Assembly: GCA_001643675.2 (NCBI GenBank) | Contig: LSRY02000055.1 | Span: forward strand, 312,501-376,500 | DNA: 64,000 nucleotides | Direction of reading: 5' to 3' | Source: Monocercomonoides exilis | Taxonomy: Eukaryota; Preaxostyla; Oxymonadida; Polymastigidae | Shown here: piece after piece, positions 33,994 to 46,319 of the stretch | Layout of the letters: every line of letters begins with the position of its first letter | Numbering within the stretch: the first letter of the stretch is position 1 | Notes under the pieces: model-generated | What the model was told of the DNA's origin: nothing | Seen by the model: the letters and a program-made list of their open reading frames with translations, nothing else | Database searches by the model: none | Program-made: the position numbers and the translations under genes

Positions 33994-35076
33994 ATGGAGA
34001 AATATTTATTTATTTTATTAAAATTTCTTTTTGCTCGTTAAACAAAAAGAAGTGACTTATTTATTTTGTAATAATCAATTTTGTATGAATTTTATTTTTT
34101 TCTCCTGCATATTTAACAGGAAAATAGTTTTTGTTTTCTGTTTTAGTGATTGTGATTGTGATTGTGATTCTATTTTTGTTTTTGGAATTCTTTCTTTTCT
34201 TGATTATGCTCCATTTCCACTTTTTTGTTTCGTGTTGAAATGCTTTGTGCAGCGGGGGGGGGGGGAAAAAAAGCAAAAATAAAAAGTAAAACAGAAAGAA
34301 AATGTGTTGAAGAGCTCTTATGGCATTCACCAGAATCAAACATTGAAGATCTAGATTGACTTGCTCCAGTGATTTCTTTTCAGTGTCCATTTGTTGAACA
34401 CAGAAAATGGTGATGGCTCTTTGTGTGTGAAAACCTGTGGAGCATGAGATGGCAAAGCTCCCAGCTGTGAAAAGACAAAGCTCATTCAAATTCGAATGGA
34501 GAATGAAAAACGCATCAGCGTTGGCAAAATGGTTTCCAATGTGAAAATGAAGTTTTTGTCTTTGACAACAAAATGGAAAACAATGAACAAACACATGCAA
34601 CTTCTAATTAGAGTATATTTTCATTGAGTCCTCAAATATCACTTTGACATTTTTTTTTTTTGTTTGATTTTTTTTGAAACTTTGAAAATCTTTTTCTGTG
34701 GTCTTCAATTATTTGTGGTTTGAATCAAAAAAATAAATATTAACTTCTTCATGACAATTATTCACCACACTCTCACCTGTGATTTTTCGAAAAATTTATA
34801 AGTGTGAAAAGAAAATAGTAATAAGTTTTATAATAATTTTGGCTCAAGATCAAAGATTTACTTGTTTTCCCACTTATTTTTTATATCGGAGGTTTTGAGA
34901 TTCAACATAACAACGCATCGTTTCATTTTCATAAACTGGATTTGTTTCTTGACTTTTTTATTGTCATTTCATGATTTACGCAAAATATCTGGGAGATTCT
35001 TTTTGAAATCATAAACATGTATTAATTTTTGAAGAGTTTGGATCAAATCCTAATTTCGATGTCGCTGACGTTCTTT
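33994..35076. other. P1 inner arm, 3' flank of the beta-helix gene
   Basis: AT-rich. A 179-codon minus frame (34061-34600) exists, with an identical mirror, but it spans the G-run at 34254 and (GTGATT)n-like DNA, and shows no domain. I do not call it. Confidence 0.4.
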
Positions 35077-35184
35077 GTTTTATTTTATTTTATTTTATTT
35101 TATTTTATTTTATTTTATTTTATTTTATTTTATTTTATTTTATTTTATTTTATTTTATTTTATTTTATTTTATTTTATTTTATT
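35077..35184. repeat. (TTTTA)n microsatellite, P1 left arm
   Basis: About 21-22 copies. The mirror array at 36180-36275 is shorter by about 12 bases, so the arms differ in copy number. Confidence 0.95.
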
Positions 35185-35555
35185 TTTTTCAAATGAATGT
35201 CCATTGTGCTTTTATTTGTGAACAACAACCAAAAATTACATGCAATCATCACTTTGATATTCTTTTTTGAAATAACTCGCCCTTTCAAGTTTTTATCTTC
35301 ATTTTATTTTTCTTCATGAGAATATTGAAAATACTGCAAAAGAACATGACTTTTGTTTTGTGAAGAAAACACCAAAAATAGTTCACGATGACAATTAATT
35401 TATGCAGGTGAAATGATGATTTCTCATATTTTCTATGACAAAGAAAAGCAACATGTGAAGAAACACTTATTGTTATAAAAAGCTGACTGATCGAGAAATA
35501 TCATTCTCTCACATTTAATATGTTTGAAAATACTGGTTTTGATATTGATGTGCAA

Positions 35556-35807
35556 GGGCTATTCTTTTTGAAAAGTCGCAAATGCCCAATATTTGGGTTT
35601 GATTAAACTAAATAGGAAGTTTTATTCCCATGTTGCAATTTATCTTGTTTCATCCATGAATCAAACTTGAACAAAATACCCATTTGTTGAAATAATATTG
35701 TAAATATAATAGTGAGAAAACAACAATGTTCAAATGTGAATAGGAAAATTGTTCTGTTTTTCAAGCCCAAATATTGGGCATTTGCGACTTTTCAAAAAGA
35801 ATAGCCC
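35556..35807. mobile_element. Family A hairpin element at the centre of P1
   Basis: Left end GGGCTATTCTTTTTGAAAAG, then TCGCAAATGCCCAATATTTGGG. Right end is the reverse complement (CCCAAATATTGGGCATTTGC, then GACTTTTCAAAAAGAATAGCCC). The interior 35598-35765 (168 bp) is not palindromic. Its 252-bp length and end sequence match the solitary copies at 14696 and 18032. Its inverted ends are continuous with the 7.5-kb arms. Confidence 0.8.
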
Positions 35808-36179
35808 TTGCACATCAATATCAAAACCAGTATTTTCAAACATATTAAATGTGAGAGAATGATATTTCTCGATCAGTCAGCTTTTTATAACAATAAGTGT
35901 TTCTTCACATGTTGCTTTTCTTTGTCATAGAAAATATGAGAAATCATCATTTCACCTGCATAAATTAATTGTCATCGTGAACTATTTTTGGTGTTTTCTT
36001 CACAAAACAAAAGTCATGTTCTTTTGCAGTATTTTCAATATTCTCATGAAGAAAAATAAAATGAAGATAAAAACTTGAAAGGGCGAGTTATTTCAAAAAA
36101 GAATATCAAAGTGATGATTGCATGTAATTTTTGGTTGTTGTTCACAAATAAAAGCACAATGGACATTCATTTGAAAAAA

Positions 36180-36275
36180 ATAAAATAAAATAAAATAAAA
36201 TAAAATAAAATAAAATAAAATAAAATAAAATAAAATAAAATAAAATAAAATAAAATAAAATAAAATAAAATAAAA
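36180..36275. repeat. (TAAAA)n microsatellite, P1 right arm
   Basis: About 19 copies; mirror of 35077-35184. Confidence 0.95.
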
Positions 36276-37357
36276 CAAAGAACGTCAGCGACATCGAAAT
36301 TAGGATTTGATCCAAACTCTTCAAAAATTAATACATGTTTATGATTTCAAAAAGAATCTCCCAGATATTTTGCGTAAATCATGAAATGACAATAAAAAAG
36401 TCAAGAAACAAATCCAGTTTATGAAAATGAAACGATGCGTTGTTATGTTGAATCTCAAAACCTCCGATATAAAAAATAAGTGGGAAAACAAGTAAATCTT
36501 TGATCTTGAGCCAAAATTATTATAAAACTTATTACTATTTTCTTTTCACACTTATAAATTTTTCGAAAAATCACAGGTGAGAGTGTGGTGAATAATTGTC
36601 ATGAAGAAGTTAATATTTATTTTTTTGATTCAAACCACAAATAATTGAAGACCACAGAAAAAGATTTTCAAAGTTTCAAAAAAAATCAAACAAAAAAAAA
36701 AATGTCAAAGTGATATTTGAGGACTCAATGAAAATATACTCTAATTAGAAGTTGCATGTGTTTGTTCATTGTTTTCCATTTTGTTGTCAAAGACAAAAAC
36801 TTCATTTTCACATTGGAAACCATTTTGCCAACGCTGATGCGTTTTTCATTCTCCATTCGAATTTGAATGAGCTTTGTCTTTTCACAGCTGGGAGCTTTGC
36901 CATCTCATGCTCCACAGGTTTTCACACACAAAGAGCCATCACCATTTTCTGTGTTCAACAAATGGACACTGAAAAGAAATCACTGGAGCAAGTCAATCTA
37001 GATCTTCAATGTTTGATTCTGGTGAATGCCATAAGAGCTCTTCAACACATTTTCTTTCTGTTTTACTTTTTATTTTTGCTTTTTTTCCCCCCCCCCCGCT
37101 GCACAAAGCATTTCAACACGAAACAAAAAAGTGGAAATGGAGCATAATCAAGAAAAGAAAGAATTCCAAAAACAAAAATAGAATCACAATCACAATCACA
37201 ATCACTAAAACAGAAAACAAAAACTATTTTCCTGTTAAATATGCAGGAGAAAAAAATAAAATTCATACAAAATTGATTATTACAAAATAAATAAGTCACT
37301 TCTTTTTGTTTAACGAGCAAAAAGAAATTTTAATAAAATAAATAAATATTTCTCCAT

Positions 37358-39307
37358 TTATAATTTGCCCAACTCGCTTCTTGACACAAGTGAAAGTGTT
37401 CCACTTCTATACGACACTACAACCACACTCGGTGAAGTTCCTTCTGTTGAGTTGCAATCAATTTTCAACTGATTCATTCTCAAATGACCTGTCGTCACGC
37501 TGAACAACGCTCCTGCAGCTGATGGTGATGAAAGTGCTCCTGTTCCAATCGAACTTGTTTCACTTCCCTTCCCAATGACCGAAATCTTCTTTTCTCCAAT
37601 CTCATTTGTTGTTGCCTCGCTTTGATGATCCCCGTCCATCAGCGTTATTGTCAAGCTTATCTGTATTTCGCACATCTCAAACGCCTTCTTCACTGTCAGA
37701 CACGGAAATGTTGTATTTGCCCCACACAACTCATATGAATCATTTCCATTCACCGAAACATATATCGTCTTATCCTTCAGCCAATCCTTCTTTTCCGTGT
37801 GCTGAAATGTCCAGGCACCTGCATTCGAGTAGTTGTAGGCATAGCACATCCTTCTGTCATCTGCATTCGTTGTGTAACATTCATAGAATGGATTTCCAGA
37901 ATCTAAGTACAAATTGTTATTATCGTAATATATTGCATCGTGTCCACGTGGATAAGTTGCATCCCTGCAACTGCATTCATGAAAAAATAAGAAGAAGCAA
38001 TATAATTTATTATCAGGTGCTGTTGCTCGATTTGGATGCAAACATAATCCCCCTCCCTCTCTAAATGCTGAACATGAGATAAACTGAACGCTCCTCATTT
38101 TGAATTGCGTGGCAGGAACAGTTTTACAAAACATACCTCCACCACCAGTATTTGTTATTGAGCATGAAGTGAAGCTGCAGTCAAACACACACGCACTCTC
38201 CCCTCCTCCACTTTCTGTTCCAATGCATCCAGATCCTGAAACCTGAAAATTATCAAGATAAAGCCCTCCTCCATAATAACTTGCTTTACAATTCTGGAAT
38301 TCACATCCGCTGATCCGAACACATGTTGAAATTCCATACACATACAATCCTCCTCCGTAATGGTTTTGTGCTGTACAGGCATTGAACACATTATTTTCGA
38401 TACGCACAGATTTGATTGTATGACACATAATCCCACCCCCACGGCTGTATGCAAAACAGTTATTAAACAGACAATGCGAAACTGTTAGTTCTCCAGAATT
38501 GAGATTGTACATGCAGATGGCCCCTCCACTCGATACCCCGTCCGTAACGGAATCGCTTTCTCCTGTTGTCCTCGAGCCACTCCATTCGCACCAAGTGAAT
38601 GTGTTTGCTCCATTGAATGTTTCATTCTGTCTGTCTGGCTTCAATTTTCTATCTGCATTTCCTTCGCAAACAACGTTTCTTGTCCGGCAGCATCCAATGA
38701 ATGATGTGTTTGAGGCTGTCAGAGAGGCATAGGGATTGTTCAGAGAAGGGACAATTCCTCCATCATATGCATCGCAAACCGATGAAAATGAGCAACTGAT
38801 CATCATACAAGTGGTTTTGGTTGACATTGCGGTCGAAGGTGAGCATGCATCATTTGCTGTTGAGATGTTGAAAAATGTCAAATGAGAGAGGGATATTAGG
38901 GGAATGGAAGGCGATGAGAGGAATGGGGCTGATGAGACACAAAAAGAAGAGAATCGTGATTCACTCACCGAAATACTCCCTTCAATGCCTTCTCCATCTC
39001 CATCTCCTTCTCTTCCTTTTCCTCTTCCTCCTTCTCCTCCTTTTTCTTTGCCTTCACTTCCACCCTTCTCCCCTCCATATCCCTTCCCTCCAAACAGCCT
39101 TCCAGAGTATATTTCTCCCCCTCTTCTCCACCCCTTCAATGTGATGTTTGTCAACACCCCAATGCTCCCACTCAGATCAAATGCCCCTCCCTCATTGTCC
39201 TTCCCCATCTCCACAACGCACCCTCTCACCACAACCACGCTCCCCTTCCTTCCACACACTAAACAACAATTATCATCATTCTCCAATGATATTTGGTTTA
39301 ACTCAAC
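37358..39307 (-). CDS. Beta-helix surface-type protein, P1 right copy
   Basis: Mirror copy of the gene at 32044-33993, with the same translation over all 642 residues compared. It is transcribed toward the palindrome centre, so the two copies converge. The same limits apply: no clear ATG start, no C-terminal anchor. The strict identity suggests very recent duplication or ongoing homogenisation. Confidence 0.8.
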   Translation of the reverse strand, partial: VELNQISLENDDNCCLVCGRKGSVVVVRGCVVEMGKDNEGGAFDLSGSIGVLTNITLKGWRRGGEIYSGRLFGGKGYGGEKGGSEGKEKGGEGGRGKGREGDGDGEGIEGSISVSESRFSSFCVSSAPFLSSPSIPLISLSHLTFFNISTANDACSPSTAMSTKTTCMMISCSFSSVCDAYDGGIVPSLNNPYASLTASNTSFIGCCRTRNVVCEGNADRKLKPDRQNETFNGANTFTWCEWSGSRTTGESDSVTDGVSSGGAICMYNLNSGELTVSHCLFNNCFAYSRGGGIMCHTIKSVRIENNVFNACTAQNHYGGGLYVYGISTCVRISGCEFQNCKASYYGGGLYLDNFQVSGSGCIGTESGGGESACVFDCSFTSCSITNTGGGGMFCKTVPATQFKMRSVQFISCSAFREGGGLCLHPNRATAPDNKLYCFFLFFHECSCRDATYPRGHDAIYYDNNNLYLDSGNPFYECYTTNADDRRMCYAYNYSNAGAWTFQHTEKKDWLKDKTIYVSVNGNDSYELCGANTTFPCLTVKKAFEMCEIQISLTITLMDGDHQSEATTNEIGEKKISVIGKGSETSSIGTGALSSPSAAGALFSVTTGHLRMNQLKIDCNSTEGTSPSVVVVSYRSGTLSLVSRSELGKL

Positions 39308-40037
39308 TTATGACTTCCACTTCCCCTCAAAAATTATTCATCATCTTCCCTTTTTCCCACTCTTCTTCAAATGTTCCTCAAAACATTCTCTCTTCAAATT
39401 CCTTTTTCCTCGTTTTCCTCTCTATTCATTCCTTTTCAATCAATTTTCTAATTCATACCTTCGTTTTTTCAAATTCTTGTCAGACTCCTTCTTCAGCCAT
39501 TTCTTCAATTTTCCTCTCTCTCTTCTGTCTCATCATCCCCTTCTTTTCAATCCGCCTCATTAATCCTTCAAATATCCCCAATCATATTCATTTCACTTCT
39601 CACTTCTGTCATCGTTTCACACTCATCTCCTGATCTGTCTTTTCCCAACTCCATGTGCTGGCATGGGTGCTGAATGTTCCCTCAAAAATTCAAATCTCCC
39701 AAAACCAAATCATATAAATCAATAAATATTTCTCACATACACACCAAAAAAATAAAATAAAATAAAAAAATAAAATAAAATAAAATAAAATAAAATAAAA
39801 TAAAATAAAATAAAATAAAATGATTGCAATGGATCAAACGAGAAAACTCAAATCCTCTGTTCATAAATTCATCGGATGCAACGCTCATGCGTCTTTCTCT
39901 TCCTTCTCGCACTTTCCTCGCTCCTCACACGAAATTTCATTTTCTGTCTTTGGCTTCCTCTTCTTTCCCCACATCTCCACTCAACATTAACAATTTTCTC
40001 AAAATCTTCTTTCCCATTTCTTCCTCTTTCCCTCAAA

Positions 40038-40930
40038 ATGTTCTTCCTCCTCCTCCTCCTCTCTTCTTCTCTTCTTCTTTCATTTTCTTCCTCTGCTTGC
40101 AACACTAAACAGCAAGTGTCATCTGAATCTGATCATTCGACCTTCCCACAGCAAAAGACTGCTCCACTCTCCTGATGCTTCAGAAACCACACTCGTCATG
40201 GCACTCCATCCAGATCGCTCCTCCCTCAGAAATATCGATCATTGCCAAAACGAGCATAGACATATAAATAATTTGCTTGTTGCAACCAGGAATGGATTCT
40301 TCAGTTTGAATTCTTCAGAAAGAATAATTCGAACAAGAATGTGGATAACATTGGAAGGAAAGAAGTTTTCATTCAAATGCTTGCTTGGTGAAACAAAGAA
40401 GAATCAAACTGTGCTTTGCTTGGTAGATCACCAGGAAAAATCATTATCTTTGTCATCCCCCCCTCTTCTTTTCTTTTCTTCTCTTCAATTCCCTCCCAAA
40501 TCGATTCCACCATGCAGCACATCCTCCATCGAAACAATGAAAAAGATTCTCACAAAATAACATCACCTGCCAAAATATCAAATGGACTCTTTCTTCCTCT
40601 TTTTCTTCTTTGCCAATCTTGGCTGCCGAACAAGAAATACCCACAATCAGAAACAAAAACAAGAATAAAGACCAGGAAGAGAAATGGATAGGGAGGAGAT
40701 GCTCTTTCAATCAAGGAGCATTGGGATTCAGTTGTTATTCGCCTGAAGAGGTTTTCTTCCCGAAGGCACTCGCCATATTTGTTGGCTTCATCTGGAAAGC
40801 AATGGATGAAGAACAAGGAAACATGAGCGTAAAAAAGATGATCACAACAGAAAAGGCGAAAAAGTTGATATATGCGAAGAAGGCGAATAATAATATATGC
40901 CAAAATAACAAAGGCATATGTGCCATTTGA
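40038..40930 (+). CDS. Hypothetical secreted protein, P1 right copy, frame broken
   Basis: Mirror of 31313-30422. The signal peptide begins at the ATG at 40038, and the second frame begins ahead of 40198. An additional T near 40545 ends the frame at 40560, and the downstream part resumes at 40610. Unrecognised family. Which arm has the original length cannot be told here. Confidence 0.35.
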
Positions 40931-41462
40931 AAGAGGAAGAACGCGATTTTCGAAGAGAGACATCTTCGAAAATCTGTCTCGGGTAGATCAAGAATCAGGC
41001 AAAGGAGCCAAGTGCTTCAAGAGTGCCCGTGCTTCTCTCTTGAAGTGCAGCTGCAAACAGCATCTGCCCACAGAACTCTCAACGCAAAAGCACGCTTCGA
41101 AAATGGAGAAGCAGAATATGCTGGAAGTTGTTTGAAGGTCGGCTCTCGGATTATCTGACAATCACGCATGACAAGACCTGCGAAAAGCTATGTGAGCGGT
41201 CGTGTGAAACAAGGAATACAGAGATGGCAAGCATGAGGGATGGATGATTAAGCAATTTTGGCGGCAGCATCCATTTTTGCCACATGAAGAGCACAATACA
41301 CAGCTGTCTCCAGAACATGCGTTGTCCAGAAGAATTCCCACAGTCTCTTTCAGAATAGAAAGCGTTCACAACTTGTGCAAACTGCAAACATCTCTCCTGA
41401 GACATGTATCCTCGTGTCGGACAATTTGCAAATGTTTCTTCATCCATCTCATCATAGTCATC

Positions 41463-41562
41463 CCAGTTCCTTCTTCCTTCTTCCTTCTTCCTTCTTCCTT
41501 CTTCCTTCTTCCTTCTTCCTTCTTCCTTCTTCCTTCTTCCTTCTTCCTTCTTCCTTCTTCCT
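41463..41562. repeat. Tandem heptamer (TTCTTCC)n
   Basis: Mirror of the array at 29790 in the right arm of P1. Confidence 0.95.
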
Positions 41563-43272
41563 TCATCCTTCATCTTTTTCTTTTCTTTTTTTCTTTTCAT
41601 CGGCGTCATCACTGTCATCTCAATTAGCTCCAAGCCCTGTCCACTTCAACTGATACGCGCACAGAAGACTGCAATAAAGATAGCATTCCCGCTCTTAACA
41701 GAAGAATTCCACCTTCTCCTCGACCCCACCAGAAGAGGAGATTCCCCCACCTTGCCATGCCGCACCCTCAATAAGATGGAAAGAAGGCACCCCAAACGCT
41801 AAATAGCCATGCCTCATTCTGCACTTTTCCCCTTCCTCCTTTTCTTTTATTCCTCAAATCCTTTATCTCTTCTCTCTCACCTCCCCCTCCATTCCCAACC
41901 TCTCTTTTCACAACGCCCTGCCACATCTTCCTGTCCTGCCTCTCCTTTCCCTGTTCCCATTCAACCAGCCCGCCACTCTGCCCAGCTTCTTCCGTTATGT
42001 GCACACACATATATCTTCATCTAAACATTCGCCTCGTTGTGCGTTCCTGGGCATGAAGCGCTACCCCCGATCAAGTGCCTCTTTTGCCGAGTGTGCATGC
42101 TTCGTCTGTGCACCCACACTCCGCCACCACACGCATTTTCTTGTGATTCGCCTGCGTTCGTATCCTCTGCACACACAACATTCTGAGATTAAGCCACATT
42201 TGATGCACGACAAAATGAAGCTGATGGAAGGGCACCTCCAGCTGCTCCGCTTGCCCAAAAGAATACTGCTCCCCAGATGATATTTGCAGGTCGTCCTGAA
42301 TAATGGATATCGAAGGCAAAGACGAAGATGAGGACAAATGAAGAGCAAGGCTGATGCTTGCAGTTGAAAAGTGGTTGCAGAGAAGCACAAACGGAAGGGC
42401 AGCCACCTCCAATGCAGTTCTGACACTCGGCTTGCCTGTCTGTTGCCTGGTTCCCATCGCTGGCCCTTCAAAACACCCGATGCTTCAAAAAGCTTCCAAG
42501 AAACAGAGCAAAAACGAAAGACCCTCAAACGAAAGAACATCCAAACTCTATCTTCCAGTCAATCTCTGCCAACTCCAAATCGAAGCAAAATAAACCACTT
42601 GTCAAAATCGGTGAACTTGTCGAATTTCTAATTCATTGAAGCCAAATGGAATAGATCCATTTGCATATCTGCCTTGTGCATTCAGAGAAACAGGAAAACC
42701 TTCTAAATAAAACTGATATTTTGGGGCTCTCCTTTTTTCCATTGAATTCTTGCCTGTTTTAAGTAATAAATGTCTTTCCCTCGATATTGCCAGCCACTTT
42801 CCTTGACAAAAAACTGCTCTCCCTGCATTTAATTCCACAATTCTACATAGTTTTGTGCAGGTTTTGTTCTTCACACAATTCCTTCTTTTCATCTTCATTC
42901 AATAAAACATCAGTCGAATTTGTTTTCATCTCTTGTTCAAATAAAAATCATGTATCTTCCGTAACTTCCTTTATTTCCCAATTTCTATATAGTAATCAGC
43001 TCCATTTACATCGCATTGCTCCACAAAGCGGAGATTGGCCATTTCAACAATAACTCACATTCCTGCACTTTGGAGAGGATACAGACGGAAATATCTTCAC
43101 AATCAATTGAACAATATAAATTACATACATTCTGTCTTTTTGTGTTATTGATGAAACTGTTGTGTTCCCCTTGGCCATCCAATCTCCAACAATCATCAGG
43201 CAGAATTTCAGAATTTTTGAATCTCCACCATTGTCTGTTGTCACACAGGAAATAATATTTCTAGCTCTACAG

Positions 43273-43659
43273 GTAATGCTCACTCACGGATTTCTCATTC
43301 TGTGAATGGAATATTCCAGTTCTTTCGAATCTGATGATCATTGAATCCATTATAAATAAAGACAAGAGAAAAAGTGTTGATTTGCTTGAAAATTTCTTTT
43401 CAAAAACATTAACATAAAAAGGATGGAGTGTGGGGTCCAATTTTTGTATTGACAAAGAGATTTTATTGCTGCTCATTATTGTTTCTATCTGGTTGTGTTT
43501 TGTTTTTCATGCAAATGTTCAAAATGAGAATTTTAGCTGGTTGCGCGATGGTTGTGGAAATGCAGGAGATGGCTGTCACCGAAAAGGACACTGGTTTGTT
43601 CACGTTGGATTTGTATTTGAGCATGTGATGAGTGGATTTATTTCTTTGTTTTTTTTAAT
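43273..43659. other. P1-P2 spacer, edge repeat and AT-rich DNA
   Basis: The first 80 bases are the diverged edge repeat shared with 28000-28081 and 55375-55450. No gene in the rest. Confidence 0.5.
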
Positions 43660-44606
43660 AAAGAAGAATTATTTTCTGAGCTGGAGCATTGCACCGAAAT
43701 TGTGCAGAAACAGAAAATTGTTACAATGGATGAAATGATCAGCGAAATGAATGGGGATATGTTTGAGTCCATTTTCACGACAGAACTGTTGGACAGATTG
43801 GACAGAATGATGAAAAAAGGGAGAATCGGAATGGAAAATGCGTGTGTTTGTTCCTGAAGCGAATGTCTTTCCTGGAAAAGTTCAAAGAGATAATGCTGTA
43901 TCATCAGGAACATTGCAATCTGACACGACTTGCCTGCCAATCTGCCTGAGGTTTTTTGATGAAAAGATTGAAATAAGAGGAAGGCTTGGAAGAAGTGATT
44001 GTGGATGAGATGCATTTTGCAAGAGCAGCAAGAGAATTGGAAGAGCTGACAAGATGTGTTGATTGGAAGAAGAAAGAAGAGGAAATGAACAAAGATGAAG
44101 GGAAAGAAGTGCATATTATCATGAGATTACTCTTCGTATTATTTGATTTCTTTCACTCATGCAGATCATGGAATGAAGAACTTGTCAAACTTATCCGCAG
44201 CATTGTTCAGGTTTTTCGTGCAACCAAGAAGAATTATGGAGAAATGAGCATTGAATGCATCAAATTAATAAGAAGTGCAGCAGAGAGCGTTAGTGTGAAA
44301 GTTGAAGACTTGTTGAAAGGGGGAGCTATTAATGCTGTTTTGGAGGAGATTGGGCGACCGACATTGAATTACAAGATGGCATATGAATGCCTGAAACTTT
44401 TCTGAAAGTTTTGAGGAGATTGAAAGGAAAGGGGGTGACGAAGAGGAAGAAGCGAAAAGAAAGAGGAAAAGGAAGATGTTTGAGAAGTTGGAAGAAGAAG
44501 GATACGAAGATGCCATCACTTGTTTTCACTAAAGACTTAACTTTTTTTGTCGACATTTCCTTTTTGAAGCATCGCCAATAATTTCTGATTATTTTGTGCA
44601 ACTGTG
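43660..44606 (+). pseudogene. ARM-like protein pseudogene (copy of 8.1-9.6 kb gene)
   Basis: Begins like the 8.1-kb gene (ELEHCTEIVQKQKIVTMDEM), then reads MMKKGRIGMENACVCS and stops. About 350 bp of the parent, from KYVGCWKEM to the second exon, are missing. It resumes with YHQEHCNLTRLACQSA, a stop, then EEVIVDEMHFARAAREL and the tract identical to the parent. The ending (EKLEEEGYEDAITCFH ... IISDYFVQL) matches the parent's shifted C-terminus. A stop lies after AITCFH. Several stops and a large deletion make it a pseudogene. It ends about 280 bp before P2. Confidence 0.75.
44011..44351 (+). repeat. 341-bp tract identical to 8883-9223
   Basis: No mismatch found over 341 bases inside otherwise clearly diverged copies. 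Confidence 0.9.
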
Positions 44607-44923
44607 AGACAAGATTTCGAAAGTGTTTGATGCATTGCTTCTTCGTTTCAGAAAAGAGGAAAGAGTTGGAGAATGGATTTGAAGCAAAGATTTGAAGAAT
44701 AAAGAAGGGAATAGAGCATGCTCTGAGCACAACAAAGACAAACAGCACATTCTTCATTCACATTTGTTGATTCTCTCTTCATCGATTATTTTCTACAGCA
44801 TCTTCATTTTCTTCTTCCTCATCCACCAATTCAACAATAATTGCCATTTCCATAAGATTCCTCTTTCTCTTCTTCTTCTTCAATTGGTATATTTTTTGCC
44901 TTCTCGCAGCAGCACAGCCAGAG

Positions 44924-45583
44924 TTGGGATCAGCTGTTTCCCAAATGTTGAAGTCTGAGGCAAGGCCGGAAATCCAATGTTTGTCCTTCTTGATATTTTT
45001 TCAACAATTAAATAATTTCTTTTTGTTGGAATCTTTTATCTTCTGCTCTTTTTGCGATGCTTGGAAAGAAGGGATGTTATTTTTTTTATTGTTTATCTTG
45101 TCTTTTCACTTGAGGTACGCGACTTGCTGCTCGGTGTTTGAGAGGCAGAGAATTGAGCAGAAACAGCAGAATGGAAGAACAGAGGAGATTCTCTCTGAAT
45201 CTGAATCTGAATGCGAGAATGGGGATGGGGATGGGGATGAGAAAGGCAGCAAACTTCATTTGCGTCATGAAATGCATGGGTTTTTATTCGCCTTTTGGGG
45301 AACAGTTAAATGGAAATGCTGTGCTTGTTTTTTTGTTTCGGCTGTTCTGGCAAGGGAAGAGGCAAAGAAGGAAGGATTGGACAGAAAGAAAGGACTGGCA
45401 GATGGGCTAATGGTCAATAAGTGTTTTTTTGAAGGTCTGATTCCAAATGCACGGAACGGAGAAATACAGTCATGGAGCATGTTTTCAATTCTGGGATGTG
45501 CTTCGATTTTTGGCAAGGCTAAGGCAAGAGAAAAAGAACCTTTGAACTTGTTTGATTTATCAATCAACGCTCATGAGTTTTGA
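44924..45583 (+). other. Long open frame without ATG, P2 left arm
   Basis: 219 codons open, beginning at a TTG, with two hydrophobic stretches (LSFLIFFQQLNNFFLLESFI; GMLFFLLFILSFHLRY) and a low-complexity ESESECENGDGDGDEKG. No family recognised, no proper start. It may be decayed sequence upstream of the beta-helix gene. Identical mirror at 53782-54441. Confidence 0.25.
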
Positions 45584-46319
45584 AGGCAGAAGTGTTTTTC
45601 AAAAAATTTCAATCAGATGAATGTTTGGCAAAAGAAGAATAAGGAGGAGAAGATTGAATTGGAACATCGAAAATGACATTGCCATATTTAAGGTTTATTA
45701 TCAATGTGCGTAATTACTTTCTTTTTTCAATTCCGATTTTTCAAAAACAAAAAGTGTTTAATTTTCTTTCAGATATTTTAATTTTTGCGGGGATGCTTAA
45801 CGCCAGCACACAAACACGGAATGCTGAAAGATTGCCGAAGGCAAACGAAGAGACGTATTGATAAATGAGCTGGATGAAATCAATGAAATGAATGTGAGAG
45901 GAGGGATTTGAAGACTTGTGCAGCGATTTGAAAAAGAAGAAGGCGAATCAACAGAAAAGAATAATCGGAAAATTGAGGAAATGGCTGAAGAAGAAATATG
46001 ACAAAAATTCGAGAAGAATACGAAAAACTGGAATAAGGGATTGGCGAATCAGAAGATTTCGAAAAGAAAATGGTACTGATTTGTTACATTTCATATTGGA
46101 TGTTTTTATATTTTTTTAATATTTTTTCTTTATGTTTTTATGATAATAGGGGTTTTTGCATGTGCATTCAAAAGCGATGAAAGAAAATGGATTTTAGGAA
46201 AAAAAGCAGAAGATTGCAACAGAAGAAAAAGGGATTTGGGGAAAGCAGACGATAAAGAAAGAGCAAAATGCAGGAAAAGGGATTCAATCATATTGAGATA
46301 TTTTTTGGCATGGTGCTAA

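Larger units (their letters stand above)
28082..35597 (+). repeat. Palindrome P1, left arm
   Basis: Reverse complement of 35766-43272, nearly identical over about 7.5 kb; matching positions sum to about 71351-71363. Differences seen: a G/T substitution at about 29489, several homopolymer indels (for example T4 against T5 near 30806/40545), and a longer TTTTA array in this arm. The two copies of the 642-codon beta-helix frame have the same translation. Confidence 0.95.
35766..43272 (-). repeat. Palindrome P1, right arm
   Basis: Reverse complement of 28082-35597. Its outer end lies in the diverged edge repeat (TACCTGTAGAGCTAG), which continues at lower identity to about 43350. Confidence 0.95.

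Noticed and set aside
34061-34600. 179-codon minus-strand frame with identical mirror at 36752-37290
   Set aside because: No domain, crosses a G-run and a (GTGATT)n-like stretch, and the mirror shifts frame at the homopolymer. Identity of the mirror only reflects the palindrome.
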